DNA from: CALMEH01 sp964548225
Lineage (GTDB): Bacteria; Acidobacteriota; Blastocatellia; Pyrinomonadales; Pyrinomonadaceae
Length of the DNA stretch: 64,000 nt
Reading direction: 5' to 3'
Assembly (NCBI GenBank): GCA_964548225.1
Contig: CAZJQP010000014.1
Coordinates: forward strand, 1-64,000
This document shows, in pieces, positions 26,625-33,830 of the stretch; within the stretch, counting starts at the first letter, position 1, and each line of letters starts with the position of its first letter. A program made the translations under genes and the position numbers. The notes beneath the pieces are model-generated. The model ran no database searches. It saw nothing but the letters and a program-made list of their open reading frames with translations, and had not been told where the DNA came from.

Positions 26625-26653
26625 AATCCCAAATCCCGAATCCTAAATCAAAA
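26625..26653. repeat. AATCCCA heptamer repeat next to tRNA-Sec
   Basis: Four degenerate 7-bp units (AATCCCA, AATCCCG, AATCCTA, AATCAAA) directly abut the 3' end of the selenocysteine tRNA. Confidence 0.7.
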
Positions 26654-26752
26654 TGGCGGAGGCGTGTCGGAGTCGAACCAACCCAAGATTGCTCTCACAA
26701 TCTCACAAACGATTTTGAAGACCGCGCCATTCACCGGAACAGATGCGCCTCC
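26654..26752 (-). tRNA. selC: tRNA-Sec (anticodon UCA)
   Basis: On the minus strand a 99-base tRNA folds with acceptor GGAGGCG/CGCCTCC, discriminator G and encoded CCA (26654-26656). It has a six-pair D stem closed by CCGGTGA, anticodon loop CTTCAAA (UCA, reading UGA), a long variable arm (GATTG/CAATC) and T arm GTTGG-TTCGACT-CCGAC. The six-pair D stem, UCA anticodon and extra arm identify it as the selenocysteine tRNA. An alternative 5' end two bases earlier is possible. No selA, selB or selD is in the window. Confidence 0.9.
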
Positions 26753-26837
26753 GCGAAAAAAACTTGCAATCAAACCGTAAGATTTTGATGAAATTCTGTC
26801 AAGTGTTTTTTTGAAATTCCTTAATTACAGACCTTGC

Positions 26838-26867
26838 TTGACCGTTAAAATCTGGGCGTGATATTCT
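26838..26867 (+). promoter_or_regulatory. Putative sigma-70 promoter of the atp cluster
   Basis: TTGACC at 26838-26843 and TATTCT at 26862-26867 with an 18-bp spacer, about 64 bases before the first atp gene and just after the divergent tRNA gene. Confidence 0.4.
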
Positions 26868-26930
26868 TTCTATTTTGAATCAAGTCGGTTTTTCGACAAT
26901 AAATATTTACGAAATAATTTTATTTAAGAT

Positions 26931-27386
26931 ATGTTTTTTTCCGTGATTTTGGCTTTTCAGAGCATTGAACTCGTGCCTAACGGCTATGTGCTTCTACACA
27001 TTGCGCTTATTTTGTTGATGATTTACATTCTCAACCGCACGTTTTTTCGTCCGATTAATCGGATTTTGCAGTCACGCGAACGCAGTCGTGGCGGAAATTC
27101 TACCGAAGCGGAAGAAATTTTAAAGAGCATTGAAGAAAAACAAGCGCGATATGAAGCCGAAATGCTCGAAGCGCGTTCCAAAGGCTACGAATTAATTGAG
27201 AAACAACGTGCCGAAGCTCTTAATGCACGACAAATGAAACTCGAATCTGTTAAAGAAGAAGTCGCGCAAAAAACGGCGAGTCAGCGCGAAGAACTTGAAC
27301 GCAATCGCACCGAAGTTCGAACCGCAATTGCCACTGAAGCCGAAAAATTAGCCGAAAAAATCAGTTCTAATATTTTGAAAGTTTAA
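26931..27386 (+). CDS. F-type ATP synthase b'-like stalk subunit
   Basis: 151 residues: one N-terminal transmembrane helix (about 14-35, ending NRTFFRPINRIL) followed by a long heptad-rich, charged coiled coil. This is the b/b' peripheral stalk architecture. Two different b-type genes in a row suggest a heterodimeric stalk (b'b), as in photosynthetic bacteria and chloroplasts. No good ribosome-binding site is seen. Confidence 0.85.
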   Translation: MFFSVILAFQSIELVPNGYVLLHIALILLMIYILNRTFFRPINRILQSRERSRGGNSTEAEEILKSIEEKQARYEAEMLEARSKGYELIEKQRAEALNARQMKLESVKEEVAQKTASQREELERNRTEVRTAIATEAEKLAEKISSNILKV

Positions 27387-27399
27387 TGTTTGATAGTTG

Positions 27400-27467
27400 C
27401 TAATAGTTAGATGTTGGTTGCCGATTCGGATTTTGCTACTGATTGCTAACTACTAACAACGAACAAT
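27400..27467. repeat. Imperfect heptamer-type inverted repeat between the two b-type genes
   Basis: GTTGCTAATAGTTAG near 27402 pairs with CTAACTACTAACAAC near 27449 with two mismatches. It occupies most of the 85-base gap and ends just before the second b gene. Confidence 0.6.
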
Positions 27468-27471
27468 TTAT

Positions 27472-28056
27472 ATGTTCGCTTTTATTTACAATTTTCTTTT
27501 TATCTTTGCCGAAGCCGCTAAGGTTGATCCGAACACGGGTTGGGGCAAATTTCTCCAATTTTGGAATACTTATTTAAATTATCCGGGTTTTGAGGCGTGG
27601 AAATTTCTCAATTTGGCGATTTTCGTATTTATTCTCTATCGCCTTTTGAAAAAACCTCTGAGCGGCGCATTTATCGCCCGCCGTGAAGCAATTCGCTCCG
27701 ACATTATCAAAGCGGAAGAAAAACGCCAAGCCGCACTCGCCGAATTAACGACGACCGAAGCCAAACTTGCCTCTCTCGAAAATGATAAACTGGAAGCGAT
27801 TCGTGAAGCTGAAGCTGAAGCCAAAGCTGAAAGAGAACGAATTGAACGCGAAGCTGAATTGGAAGCAAAACGTCTGAAAATACAAGCGGCAAACGAAATC
27901 GAGCGCAAAAGTCAACAGGTTCACGCCGAGCTTCGCCGTTTTTCTGCTGAAGAAAGCATTCGTTTGGCGGAAGAAAAATTAAAAGCGCAAATGAACGCAG
28001 ACACGGACGCACGGCTCGTTAAAGCAAGTCTGCAATCAATCGGAGGTTTGAACTAA
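27472..28056 (+). CDS. atpF: F-type ATP synthase subunit b
   Basis: 194 residues. Short hydrophobic N-terminus, then a clear membrane segment around AWKFLNLAIFVFILYRLLKK (about 43-62) and a long Ala/Glu/Lys-rich coiled coil. The order b'-b-delta-alpha-gamma follows the usual atp arrangement. Stop of atpF and start of atpH are one base apart. Confidence 0.88.
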   Translation: MFAFIYNFLFIFAEAAKVDPNTGWGKFLQFWNTYLNYPGFEAWKFLNLAIFVFILYRLLKKPLSGAFIARREAIRSDIIKAEEKRQAALAELTTTEAKLASLENDKLEAIREAEAEAKAERERIEREAELEAKRLKIQAANEIERKSQQVHAELRRFSAEESIRLAEEKLKAQMNADTDARLVKASLQSIGGLN

Positions 28057-28057
28057 A

Positions 28058-28600
28058 ATGAATGTTGAAACAATTGCCCGCCGCTATGCCACAGCATTAG
28101 CGGATGTTGTTACGAAATCGGGCGAAACCGAAACTGTCAAAACAGAATTAAAATCGTGGGAAGATTTAATTAAATCGAATGCCGAATTACAAAACGCCTT
28201 TGCGAATCCGGCGATTGCCCATCTCAATAAGGAGAAGGTTCTCGCTAAATTAATCGAAAAATCAAAACCTTCGCTTACGACGGCTAATTTTTTGCGTGTT
28301 CTGCTTCGCAACAGCCGTCTGACCGAACTCGCAGAAATTAATGAGAAATTTGCCTCCGTTTTGGAAGAACGAAGCGGTATTACTTCAGCAGAAATTATTT
28401 CGGCGCGTCCACTTTCCGATGCTGAAAAAGCGGAATTTAAAGCAAATCTTTCAAAATTGACAGGCAAACAGGTTAATATGAATTTTGCGATTGACGAGCA
28501 AATTATCGGCGGAGTCATTACGCGAGTCGGTTCGACCGTGTATGACAGTTCGGTAAAAACGCAGTTGGAAAATCTGAAAGCAAGCCTTATCGGAAGATAA
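28058..28600 (+). CDS. atpH: F-type ATP synthase subunit delta
   Basis: 180 residues. N-terminal IARRYATALADV and C-terminal IIGGVITRVGSTVYDSSVKTQL are typical of the delta/OSCP subunit that links the stalk to F1. Starts one base after atpF. Confidence 0.93.
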   Translation: MNVETIARRYATALADVVTKSGETETVKTELKSWEDLIKSNAELQNAFANPAIAHLNKEKVLAKLIEKSKPSLTTANFLRVLLRNSRLTELAEINEKFASVLEERSGITSAEIISARPLSDAEKAEFKANLSKLTGKQVNMNFAIDEQIIGGVITRVGSTVYDSSVKTQLENLKASLIGR

Positions 28601-28666
28601 ATTTTTCAGATAAAACCACTGATAAAGCCTCAAAATCCGTAAAGTTTTAATAGTTGGAGGAAAACT

Positions 28667-29365
28667 ATGAGTAGCAGAGAGGATGTTGAGAAAGGTTTGT
28701 TGGTTTATACCTGCCGCGGCGGTTGGATTGACAAAAATCACGCTTTGAAAACGACAACGCGCCCGTTTGTCGGAGCAAACAATTTGTGGAGTCAGATTGT
28801 TAATGAAACGGGACGCGCAAGCAGATTTCCGGGTTTGCCGGATAATTTCAAAGTAACTTATACGCAGGACGCAACGCGGATGCGCGTTGGAGTAACCAAA
28901 AGCTATTGTGTGAAAAAAGGCTTGTCTTTGGCAATTAAAGAAAGTGTTGCGCTAGCGATTTTTCAGGAAGTTTCAATGGAATTTGAAGCGATGCAGGGCT
29001 TGGCATTTTGGAGCGATTCGAGCTTTAGCGTTGAAGATTTGGTCTCGAATATGATTAGTTTTTACAACGCCGTGCGTCCGGGACCTGATTATTTGGCACT
29101 TTGTCAGCCGGTTTCAAAAGAAGCGTCGTTGAAAATTTGGGACACGAAAGGCGCGGTCGGTTCGCACAAAAATAAAAAGTTTGAGCCGGTTTATTTCGAT
29201 TGCGACGAATGCCTGGCAAAAGGACCTTATCCGATTGAATTGCAGAAGATAGTTCCGGCGCGGAAAACAGGTTCGATAAACGGCGCAAACGAGTATTTCC
29301 GCGATTGGTTGCAAATGGACGATTGGGTTGACGGCATTCCGCCGATGCGGGGACCGAAATGGTAA
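28667..29365 (+). CDS. Unrecognised protein inside the atp cluster (DUF4056-like?)
   Basis: 232 residues, with GGAGG at 28654-28658. It has no signal peptide or transmembrane helix. Segments such as VYTCRGGWIDKNHA near the start and SSFSVEDLVSNMISFYNAV in the middle resemble my recollection of DUF4056 proteins, but I cannot confirm this. A CDEC pair lies near residue 184. It is not a known ATP synthase component, yet it sits between atpH and atpA on the same strand with short gaps (66 and 32 bases), so it should be transcribed with them. Its role is unknown. Confidence 0.7.
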   Translation: MSSREDVEKGLLVYTCRGGWIDKNHALKTTTRPFVGANNLWSQIVNETGRASRFPGLPDNFKVTYTQDATRMRVGVTKSYCVKKGLSLAIKESVALAIFQEVSMEFEAMQGLAFWSDSSFSVEDLVSNMISFYNAVRPGPDYLALCQPVSKEASLKIWDTKGAVGSHKNKKFEPVYFDCDECLAKGPYPIELQKIVPARKTGSINGANEYFRDWLQMDDWVDGIPPMRGPKW

Positions 29366-29397
29366 TTTATTTTTAGATATTTTTTATTAAAAACATT

Positions 29398-30936
29398 ATG
29401 GAAGCAATTAAAGCTAACGAAATTAACGAGATTATTCGTTCACAGATTGAAAATTTTGATGCGACGATGACGGTTGCCGAAGTTGGCACGGTTATCAAAG
29501 TCGGCGACGGGATTGCCGAAATTCACGGACTCGAAAAGGTTATGGCGGGCGAACTGCTCGAATTTCCGTTTGCAGTTCGCGGACTCGCGCTCAACCTTGA
29601 AGAAGATAAGGTCGGCGCAGTGCTTTTCGGCGATTTTCAGAAAATTAAAGAAGGCGATGAAGTCAAACGCACACGCCGCATTATGAGCGTTCCGGTCGGC
29701 GACGCGATGATTGGTCGTGTGGTTGATGCTTTGGGAAATCCGATTGACGGCAAAGGCGAAATCATCACCGACACATTTAATCCGGTCGAAAAAATCGCGC
29801 CCGGCATTATTGACCGTCAGCCTGTTAAAGAACCGCTTCAAACCGGTTTGAAAGCGATTGACGCGATGGTTCCCATCGGTCGCGGACAGCGCGAACTGAT
29901 TATCGGCGACAGACAAACAGGTAAAACTGCGGTGGCAATTGACACGATTATCAACCAGAAAGGCAAAGACGTAATTTGTATCTACGTCGCCATCGGTCAA
30001 AAGGCTTCGACGGTCGCGCAGGTTGTTCAAAAACTTCAAGATTACGGCGCAATGGATTACACAATCGTTGTTTCGGCAACCGCATCTGATCCGGCGGCGA
30101 TGCAGTTTCTCGCGCCGTATTCGGGCGTTGCCATCGGCGAATATTTCCGTGATAACGGTCGCCACGCTTTGACGATTTACGATGATTTGTCGAAACAAGC
30201 GGCGGCTTATCGTGAAATTTCTTTGCTTCTTCGCCGTCCGCCGGGTCGTGAAGCATATCCGGGCGACGTTTTCTATTTGCACTCGCGCTTGCTCGAACGT
30301 GCCGCGAAAATGTCAGACGCACGCGGCGGCGGAAGTTTGACGAGTTTGCCAATTATCGAAACGCAAGCGGGCGACATTTCGGCTTATATTCCGACAAACG
30401 TAATTTCGATTACCGACGGGCAAATCTTCCTTGAATCCGATTTGTTCAACTCCGGCGTTCGTCCGGCGATTAACGTCGGAAACTCGGTTTCGCGTGTTGG
30501 CGGTTCGGCACAGATTAAGGCGATGAAACAGGTTGCAGGAACGCTCCGAATTGACCTCGCTCAGTTCCGCGAACTCGCCGCGTTTGCCCAATTCGGTTCG
30601 GATTTGGACAAATCAACGCAAGACCAACTCGAAAAAGGTAAGCGTTTGACCGAAGTTTTGAAGCAAGGTCAATATCAACCGATGGAAGTCGAAAAACAAG
30701 TTTTGATTATTTGGACGGTTTCCAACGGTTTCGCTTCCGACATTGCCGTCGAAGATTTGAAACGCTTTGAAGCCGAACTTTTCGACTTTATTGAAAATTC
30801 AAATCCGGCGATTATGGAAACTCTGCGGACGAAAAAATCCATTGATGATGATTTGAAAGCGGAAATGACCGAAGCCGTCAACGATTTCAAAGCAACCCGC
30901 TGGAATAAAGAAGAAGCGGCAAGCGCAAATGCTTAA
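29398..30936 (+). CDS. atpA: F-type ATP synthase subunit alpha
   Basis: 512 residues. GDRQTGKTAVAID (P-loop, about 170), YCIYVAIGQK-type region (ICIYVAIGQKAS) and ALTIYDDLSKQAAAYR confirm alpha. It is the nucleotide-binding, largely non-catalytic F1 subunit. The beta gene (atpD) does not follow gamma here. Confidence 0.97.
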   Translation: MEAIKANEINEIIRSQIENFDATMTVAEVGTVIKVGDGIAEIHGLEKVMAGELLEFPFAVRGLALNLEEDKVGAVLFGDFQKIKEGDEVKRTRRIMSVPVGDAMIGRVVDALGNPIDGKGEIITDTFNPVEKIAPGIIDRQPVKEPLQTGLKAIDAMVPIGRGQRELIIGDRQTGKTAVAIDTIINQKGKDVICIYVAIGQKASTVAQVVQKLQDYGAMDYTIVVSATASDPAAMQFLAPYSGVAIGEYFRDNGRHALTIYDDLSKQAAAYREISLLLRRPPGREAYPGDVFYLHSRLLERAAKMSDARGGGSLTSLPIIETQAGDISAYIPTNVISITDGQIFLESDLFNSGVRPAINVGNSVSRVGGSAQIKAMKQVAGTLRIDLAQFRELAAFAQFGSDLDKSTQDQLEKGKRLTEVLKQGQYQPMEVEKQVLIIWTVSNGFASDIAVEDLKRFEAELFDFIENSNPAIMETLRTKKSIDDDLKAEMTEAVNDFKATRWNKEEAASANA

Positions 30937-30940
30937 AATC

Positions 30941-31010
30941 TAGGTAATAGGTAATTGGTAATAGGTAATTAGTTTTAACTTTTTACCTATTACCAATTAC
31001 CTATTACCTA
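30941..31010. repeat. Perfect 28-bp hairpin of GGTAATA/GGTAATT heptamers between atpA and atpG
   Basis: 30941-30968 and 30983-31010 are exact complements with a 14-base loop. The hairpin starts four bases after the atpA stop and ends 12 bases before the atpG ATG, occupying the place where a ribosome-binding site is expected. Confidence 0.9.
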
Positions 31011-31022
31011 TTACCCAAATTT

Positions 31023-31889
31023 ATGCCTAGTTTATTGGATATGCGCCGACGCATTAAGTCGGTCAAAAATACACAGCAGATCACCAAAGCGATGAAAATG
31101 GTCGCGGCGGCAAAGCTCAAACGCGCTCAAGACCGCGTAACGGCGGCGCGTCCGTTTGCGGTGAAGATGTCGGGCGTTCTCGGAAATCTGAGTTCGCGTG
31201 TCGGCGATGAATTTTCTTCGCCACTTTTGACGGAACGCGGCGATGAAAAATATTTGATGGTCGTCGTCAGCGCGGACAAAGGTTTGTGTGGTGGTTTTAA
31301 CGCGAATTTGATTAAAGCCGTGCAAGCGTTTTTGCTTGAAAATAAAGGCAAGTCGGCAGAAATGATTCCGGTCGGACGCAAGGCGCGAGATTTTTTCAAA
31401 CGCCGCAACACCACCTTTGTTGAAGAATACATCGGCTTGACCGGCAGCGGCACGGTGAAACACGAAGACGCGGTGGAAATTGCCCAAAACGTCATCAAAA
31501 CTTTTACCGAAGACGAAACGATTGACAAGGTTTTCCTCGTCTTTACCGAATTCAAAACCGTTCTGTCGCAAAAACCCGTCGTCGAACAGCTTCTCCCGAT
31601 TCCGAAAATCGAAGCGGAAGAAGATGCGGCAAGTGCCGAATATATTTATGAGCAGACTCCGGCGGAAATCTTCGGAAAACTTTTGCCGAAACAAGTCGAA
31701 ACGCAGATTTACCGCGCAATGCTCGAATCTGTTGCGTCCGAACAAGGCTCGCGGATGACGGCAATGGACAGCGCATCGAAAAACGCGGGCGAACTGATTG
31801 ATACTTTAACGCTCAATATGAACCGCATTCGTCAGGCGGCGATTACGAAAGAAATTATCGAAGTCGTCTCCGGCGCGGCGGCGGCTTAA
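31023..31889 (+). CDS. atpG: F-type ATP synthase subunit gamma
   Basis: 288 residues. N-terminal DMRRRIKSVKNTQQITKAMKMVAAAKL and C-terminal NRIRQAAITKEIIEVVSGA helices form the central rotor shaft; VSADKGLCGGFNANL is the conserved core. Last gene of this cluster: atpD and atpC are absent downstream. Confidence 0.96.
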   Translation: MPSLLDMRRRIKSVKNTQQITKAMKMVAAAKLKRAQDRVTAARPFAVKMSGVLGNLSSRVGDEFSSPLLTERGDEKYLMVVVSADKGLCGGFNANLIKAVQAFLLENKGKSAEMIPVGRKARDFFKRRNTTFVEEYIGLTGSGTVKHEDAVEIAQNVIKTFTEDETIDKVFLVFTEFKTVLSQKPVVEQLLPIPKIEAEEDAASAEYIYEQTPAEIFGKLLPKQVETQIYRAMLESVASEQGSRMTAMDSASKNAGELIDTLTLNMNRIRQAAITKEIIEVVSGAAAA

Positions 31890-31975
31890 AGAAAAAGAGT
31901 AAAACAGGCTGTTAGCCTGTTCAATCTTGCCGATAAAAAAAAAGCGAAAGACAGGTTAACCGCCTGTCCTACATA

Positions 31976-32036
31976 AAAGCAAGCAAGGCTATTTGAAATC
32001 ATTTTGATTTTCAGATATGCTTTGCTTGCTTTTTCT
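31976..32036 (+). terminator. Terminator-like hairpin downstream of atpG
   Basis: AAAGCAAGCAAGGC at 31976-31989 pairs with GCTTTGCTTGCTTTTT at 32019-32034, followed by T-rich sequence. Confidence 0.55.
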
Positions 32037-32077
32037 TTTAAGTAGTTGGACAAATTTAGAATTAAGTAAATAATCTT

Positions 32078-32154
32078 CGGAATAGCTGAGAGTGAATAGC
32101 TGATAGCTGATAATTTTGCTATTCGCTATTCGCTATCAGTTATCAGCTATTCCG
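32078..32154. repeat. Imperfect hairpin of GATAGCT/GAATAGC heptamers
   Basis: CGGAATAGCTGA at 32078 and TCAGCTATTCCG at 32143 are exact complements; the interior consists of related 7-bp units on both sides. Confidence 0.7.
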
Positions 32155-32229
32155 AAATTAGATTTGGTTAATTGTGTCTGACTACTTAATTCAAAACAAT
32201 AGAAATAAAAAACAGGAGGAAAACTAAGG

Positions 32230-32598
32230 ATGAATTGGTATTTAGCGGTATTGAAAAATTATGCCGGATTTAGTGGACGTGCTAGACGAAAAGAATATTG
32301 GATGTTCACATTGTTCCAAATAATTTTTGCAGTTATTGCAATAATAATTGACAATGTGCTTGGAATCACGATCAAAGACATTGGATATGGTCCGATTTAT
32401 TTACTATATGCTTTGGCGACTTTAATTCCAGGCATTGCTGTTTCGGTCAGACGGCTTCACGATACAGGTAAAAGCGGTTTATATTTACTCGTAAGTTTTA
32501 TTCCCTGTGTTGGCGGCATCATTTTGCTGGTTTTTATGGTAACTGCTGGGGATGTCGGAAATAATGAATACGGAGCTGACCCGAAGGCGTTTTCCTAG
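32230..32598 (+). CDS. DUF805 membrane protein
   Basis: 122 residues. The opening NWYLAVLKNYAGFSGRARRKEYWMFTL and the later VSVRRLHDTGKSGLYLL are the DUF805 signature (quoted parts: FSGRARRKEYW, RRLHDTGKSG). About three to four transmembrane helices. GGAGG at 32215-32219. Function of the family is not established. The next small membrane gene follows after 12 bases. Confidence 0.88.
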   Translation: MNWYLAVLKNYAGFSGRARRKEYWMFTLFQIIFAVIAIIIDNVLGITIKDIGYGPIYLLYALATLIPGIAVSVRRLHDTGKSGLYLLVSFIPCVGGIILLVFMVTAGDVGNNEYGADPKAFS

Positions 32599-32610
32599 GA
32601 GCAGAAAATT

Positions 32611-32859
32611 ATGAAACTTTTAGGCGGATTCGGAGGCATTCTTTTTTTGGTCGGCTGGATTTGGCTGATTATTATCGGCTTCAAAAAAGGCGGCGTATTA
32701 TGGGGCATTTTGATAATTTTATTTTCGTGGATAGCCGGACTGATTTTTTGCATTATGAAAAAAGAAGGCTGGTTACAGCTTGTGATGCTCCTCATCGGTG
32801 CGCTTCTCGCAGGTGCGGGATTAGCACCAATGATGAATGATATTTTCAAGAAATTGTAA
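32611..32859 (+). CDS. Small hydrophobic membrane protein
   Basis: 82 residues with about three hydrophobic helices and Gly-rich turns (GGFGGILFLVGWIWL, LWGILIILFSWIAGLIF). AGGAG at 32597-32601 precedes the ATG. No family recognised; similar short proteins accompany DUF805 genes. It overlaps or abuts the next gene. Confidence 0.7.
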   Translation: MKLLGGFGGILFLVGWIWLIIIGFKKGGVLWGILIILFSWIAGLIFCIMKKEGWLQLVMLLIGALLAGAGLAPMMNDIFKKL

Positions 32860-32866
32860 GGAAATT

Positions 32867-33481
32867 TTGGAAAAAAGAAGCGTTCAAAATCTAAGTTGGC
32901 GCGAAAGGCTTTGGCTTTACGCGCCGCTTTTTTTGTGGATTGGCGTGATATTTTATCTGTCGAGTTCGCAAGGCGCGATGTCAAACACTTCGCGGTTTAT
33001 CCGTCCGTTTCTCGAATGGATGTTTCCGTTTGCGACGGAGGAAACTTTGCAAATCTATCACGGCTACATTCGCAAATTCGCGCATTTTTTTGAATATGCG
33101 ATGCTCGGCTTTTTCGCTTCACGCGCTTTTTGGCTTTCGGGCAGAAACCCAAGCGTGAGCGCGGGTGTCGAACAACACACTCCCTCACGGTCGTGTTTCT
33201 GCCTGCAAAACCCAAGCGTGAGCGCGGGTGTCGAACAACACTCTCTCTCACGGTGGGGTTTCTGTCTGCAAAGATTTTGGTATCTTTTCGCCTTTTTGCT
33301 GGTCGTGCTGATTGCTTCGATTGACGAAACAAACCAAAGTTTCAACGCGGCGCGAACAGGTTCGATTTATGATGTTTTGCTCGACGCATCGGGCGGTTTG
33401 ACGATGATTTTTCTGTTTTGGATTCTCACATCAACAAGGTTTTTCGGCAGTCCGAACACATCTCACACAAGTTTTGAGTAG
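32867..33481 (+). CDS. VanZ-like membrane protein with in-frame repeat insertion
   Basis: About 204 residues if the TTG at 32867 is used (AAGGAA at 32858-32863); an ATG at 32837 would overlap the previous gene by 23 bases. Core VanZ features: LFLWIGVIFYLSS, HGYIRKFAHFFEYAMLGFF and IASIDETNQSF...GSIYDVLLDASGG. Between helices 2 and 3 lies a 42-residue insertion made of two 21-residue repeats (NPSVSAGVEQH...CLQ) encoded by a 63-bp direct repeat, 33148-33273. The C-terminal tail enters repeat DNA. VanZ of Tn1546 gives teicoplanin tolerance, but most VanZ-like proteins are of unknown role. Confidence 0.8.
   Translation: MEKRSVQNLSWRERLWLYAPLFLWIGVIFYLSSSQGAMSNTSRFIRPFLEWMFPFATEETLQIYHGYIRKFAHFFEYAMLGFFASRAFWLSGRNPSVSAGVEQHTPSRSCFCLQNPSVSAGVEQHSLSRWGFCLQRFWYLFAFLLVVLIASIDETNQSFNAARTGSIYDVLLDASGGLTMIFLFWILTSTRFFGSPNTSHTSFE
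33142..33273. repeat. Two 63-bp direct repeats with palindromic arms inside vanZ-like gene
   Basis: Units begin CCCAAGCGTGAGCGCGGG at 33148 and 33211. Arms CAGAAAC / GTTTCTG and CGTGAG / CTCACG show the same design as the inverted repeat at 42987-43057. Confidence 0.8.
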
Positions 33482-33830
33482 CATCACACAAGGTTTTTGA
33501 GTAGCATCACACAAGGTTAATGAAGCATTTGCTGTGTTTAATGAAGCATTCGCCGTGTTTAATACTTTATCAACCAAGGGTGATGAAGTATTTACTAAGG
33601 TTGATGAAGCATCTACCGAGTTTAATACTCCATCAACCAAAGTTGATGAACCATTACACAAGGTTGATGAAGCATCTACCAAGGTTGATGAAGCATCTAC
33701 CAAGGTTGATGAAGCATTTACCAAGGTTGATGAAGCATTTACCAAGGTTGATAAAGCATCTACCTAAGCAGATACTTCATCAACCCTGTGCGATGCTTTC
33801 TAGCATTCAGACAGTTTTGACTTTCAACGC
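33457..33830. repeat. 21-bp tandem array and short direct repeats, no gene
   Basis: TTTTGAGTAGCATCACACAAGG occurs twice at about 33471-33516 (22 bases, described in parts: TTTTGAGTAGC then ATCACACAAGG). About twelve degenerate 21-bp units of the form AAGGTTGATGAAGCATCTACC-like sequence follow to about 33770; core GTTGATGAAGCAT. All frames are open on several phases, producing repetitive spurious ORFs. The core GATGAAGCAT is shared with the array at 9976-10260. Confidence 0.8.

Larger units (their letters stand above)
31899..32187. repeat. Repeat-filled 340-base gap after atpG
   Basis: No gene is seen. It holds two short inverted motifs (AACAGGCTGTTAGCCTGTT and ACAGGTTAACCGCCTGT), a terminator-like hairpin (31976-32036) and a heptamer hairpin (32078-32154) nested in an outer imperfect inverted repeat (AAGTAGTTGGACA near 32039, complement near 32175). 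Confidence 0.6.

Noticed and set aside
29440..30282. 280-residue minus-strand ORF opposite atpA
   Set aside because: Shadow of atpA, which has all family motifs.
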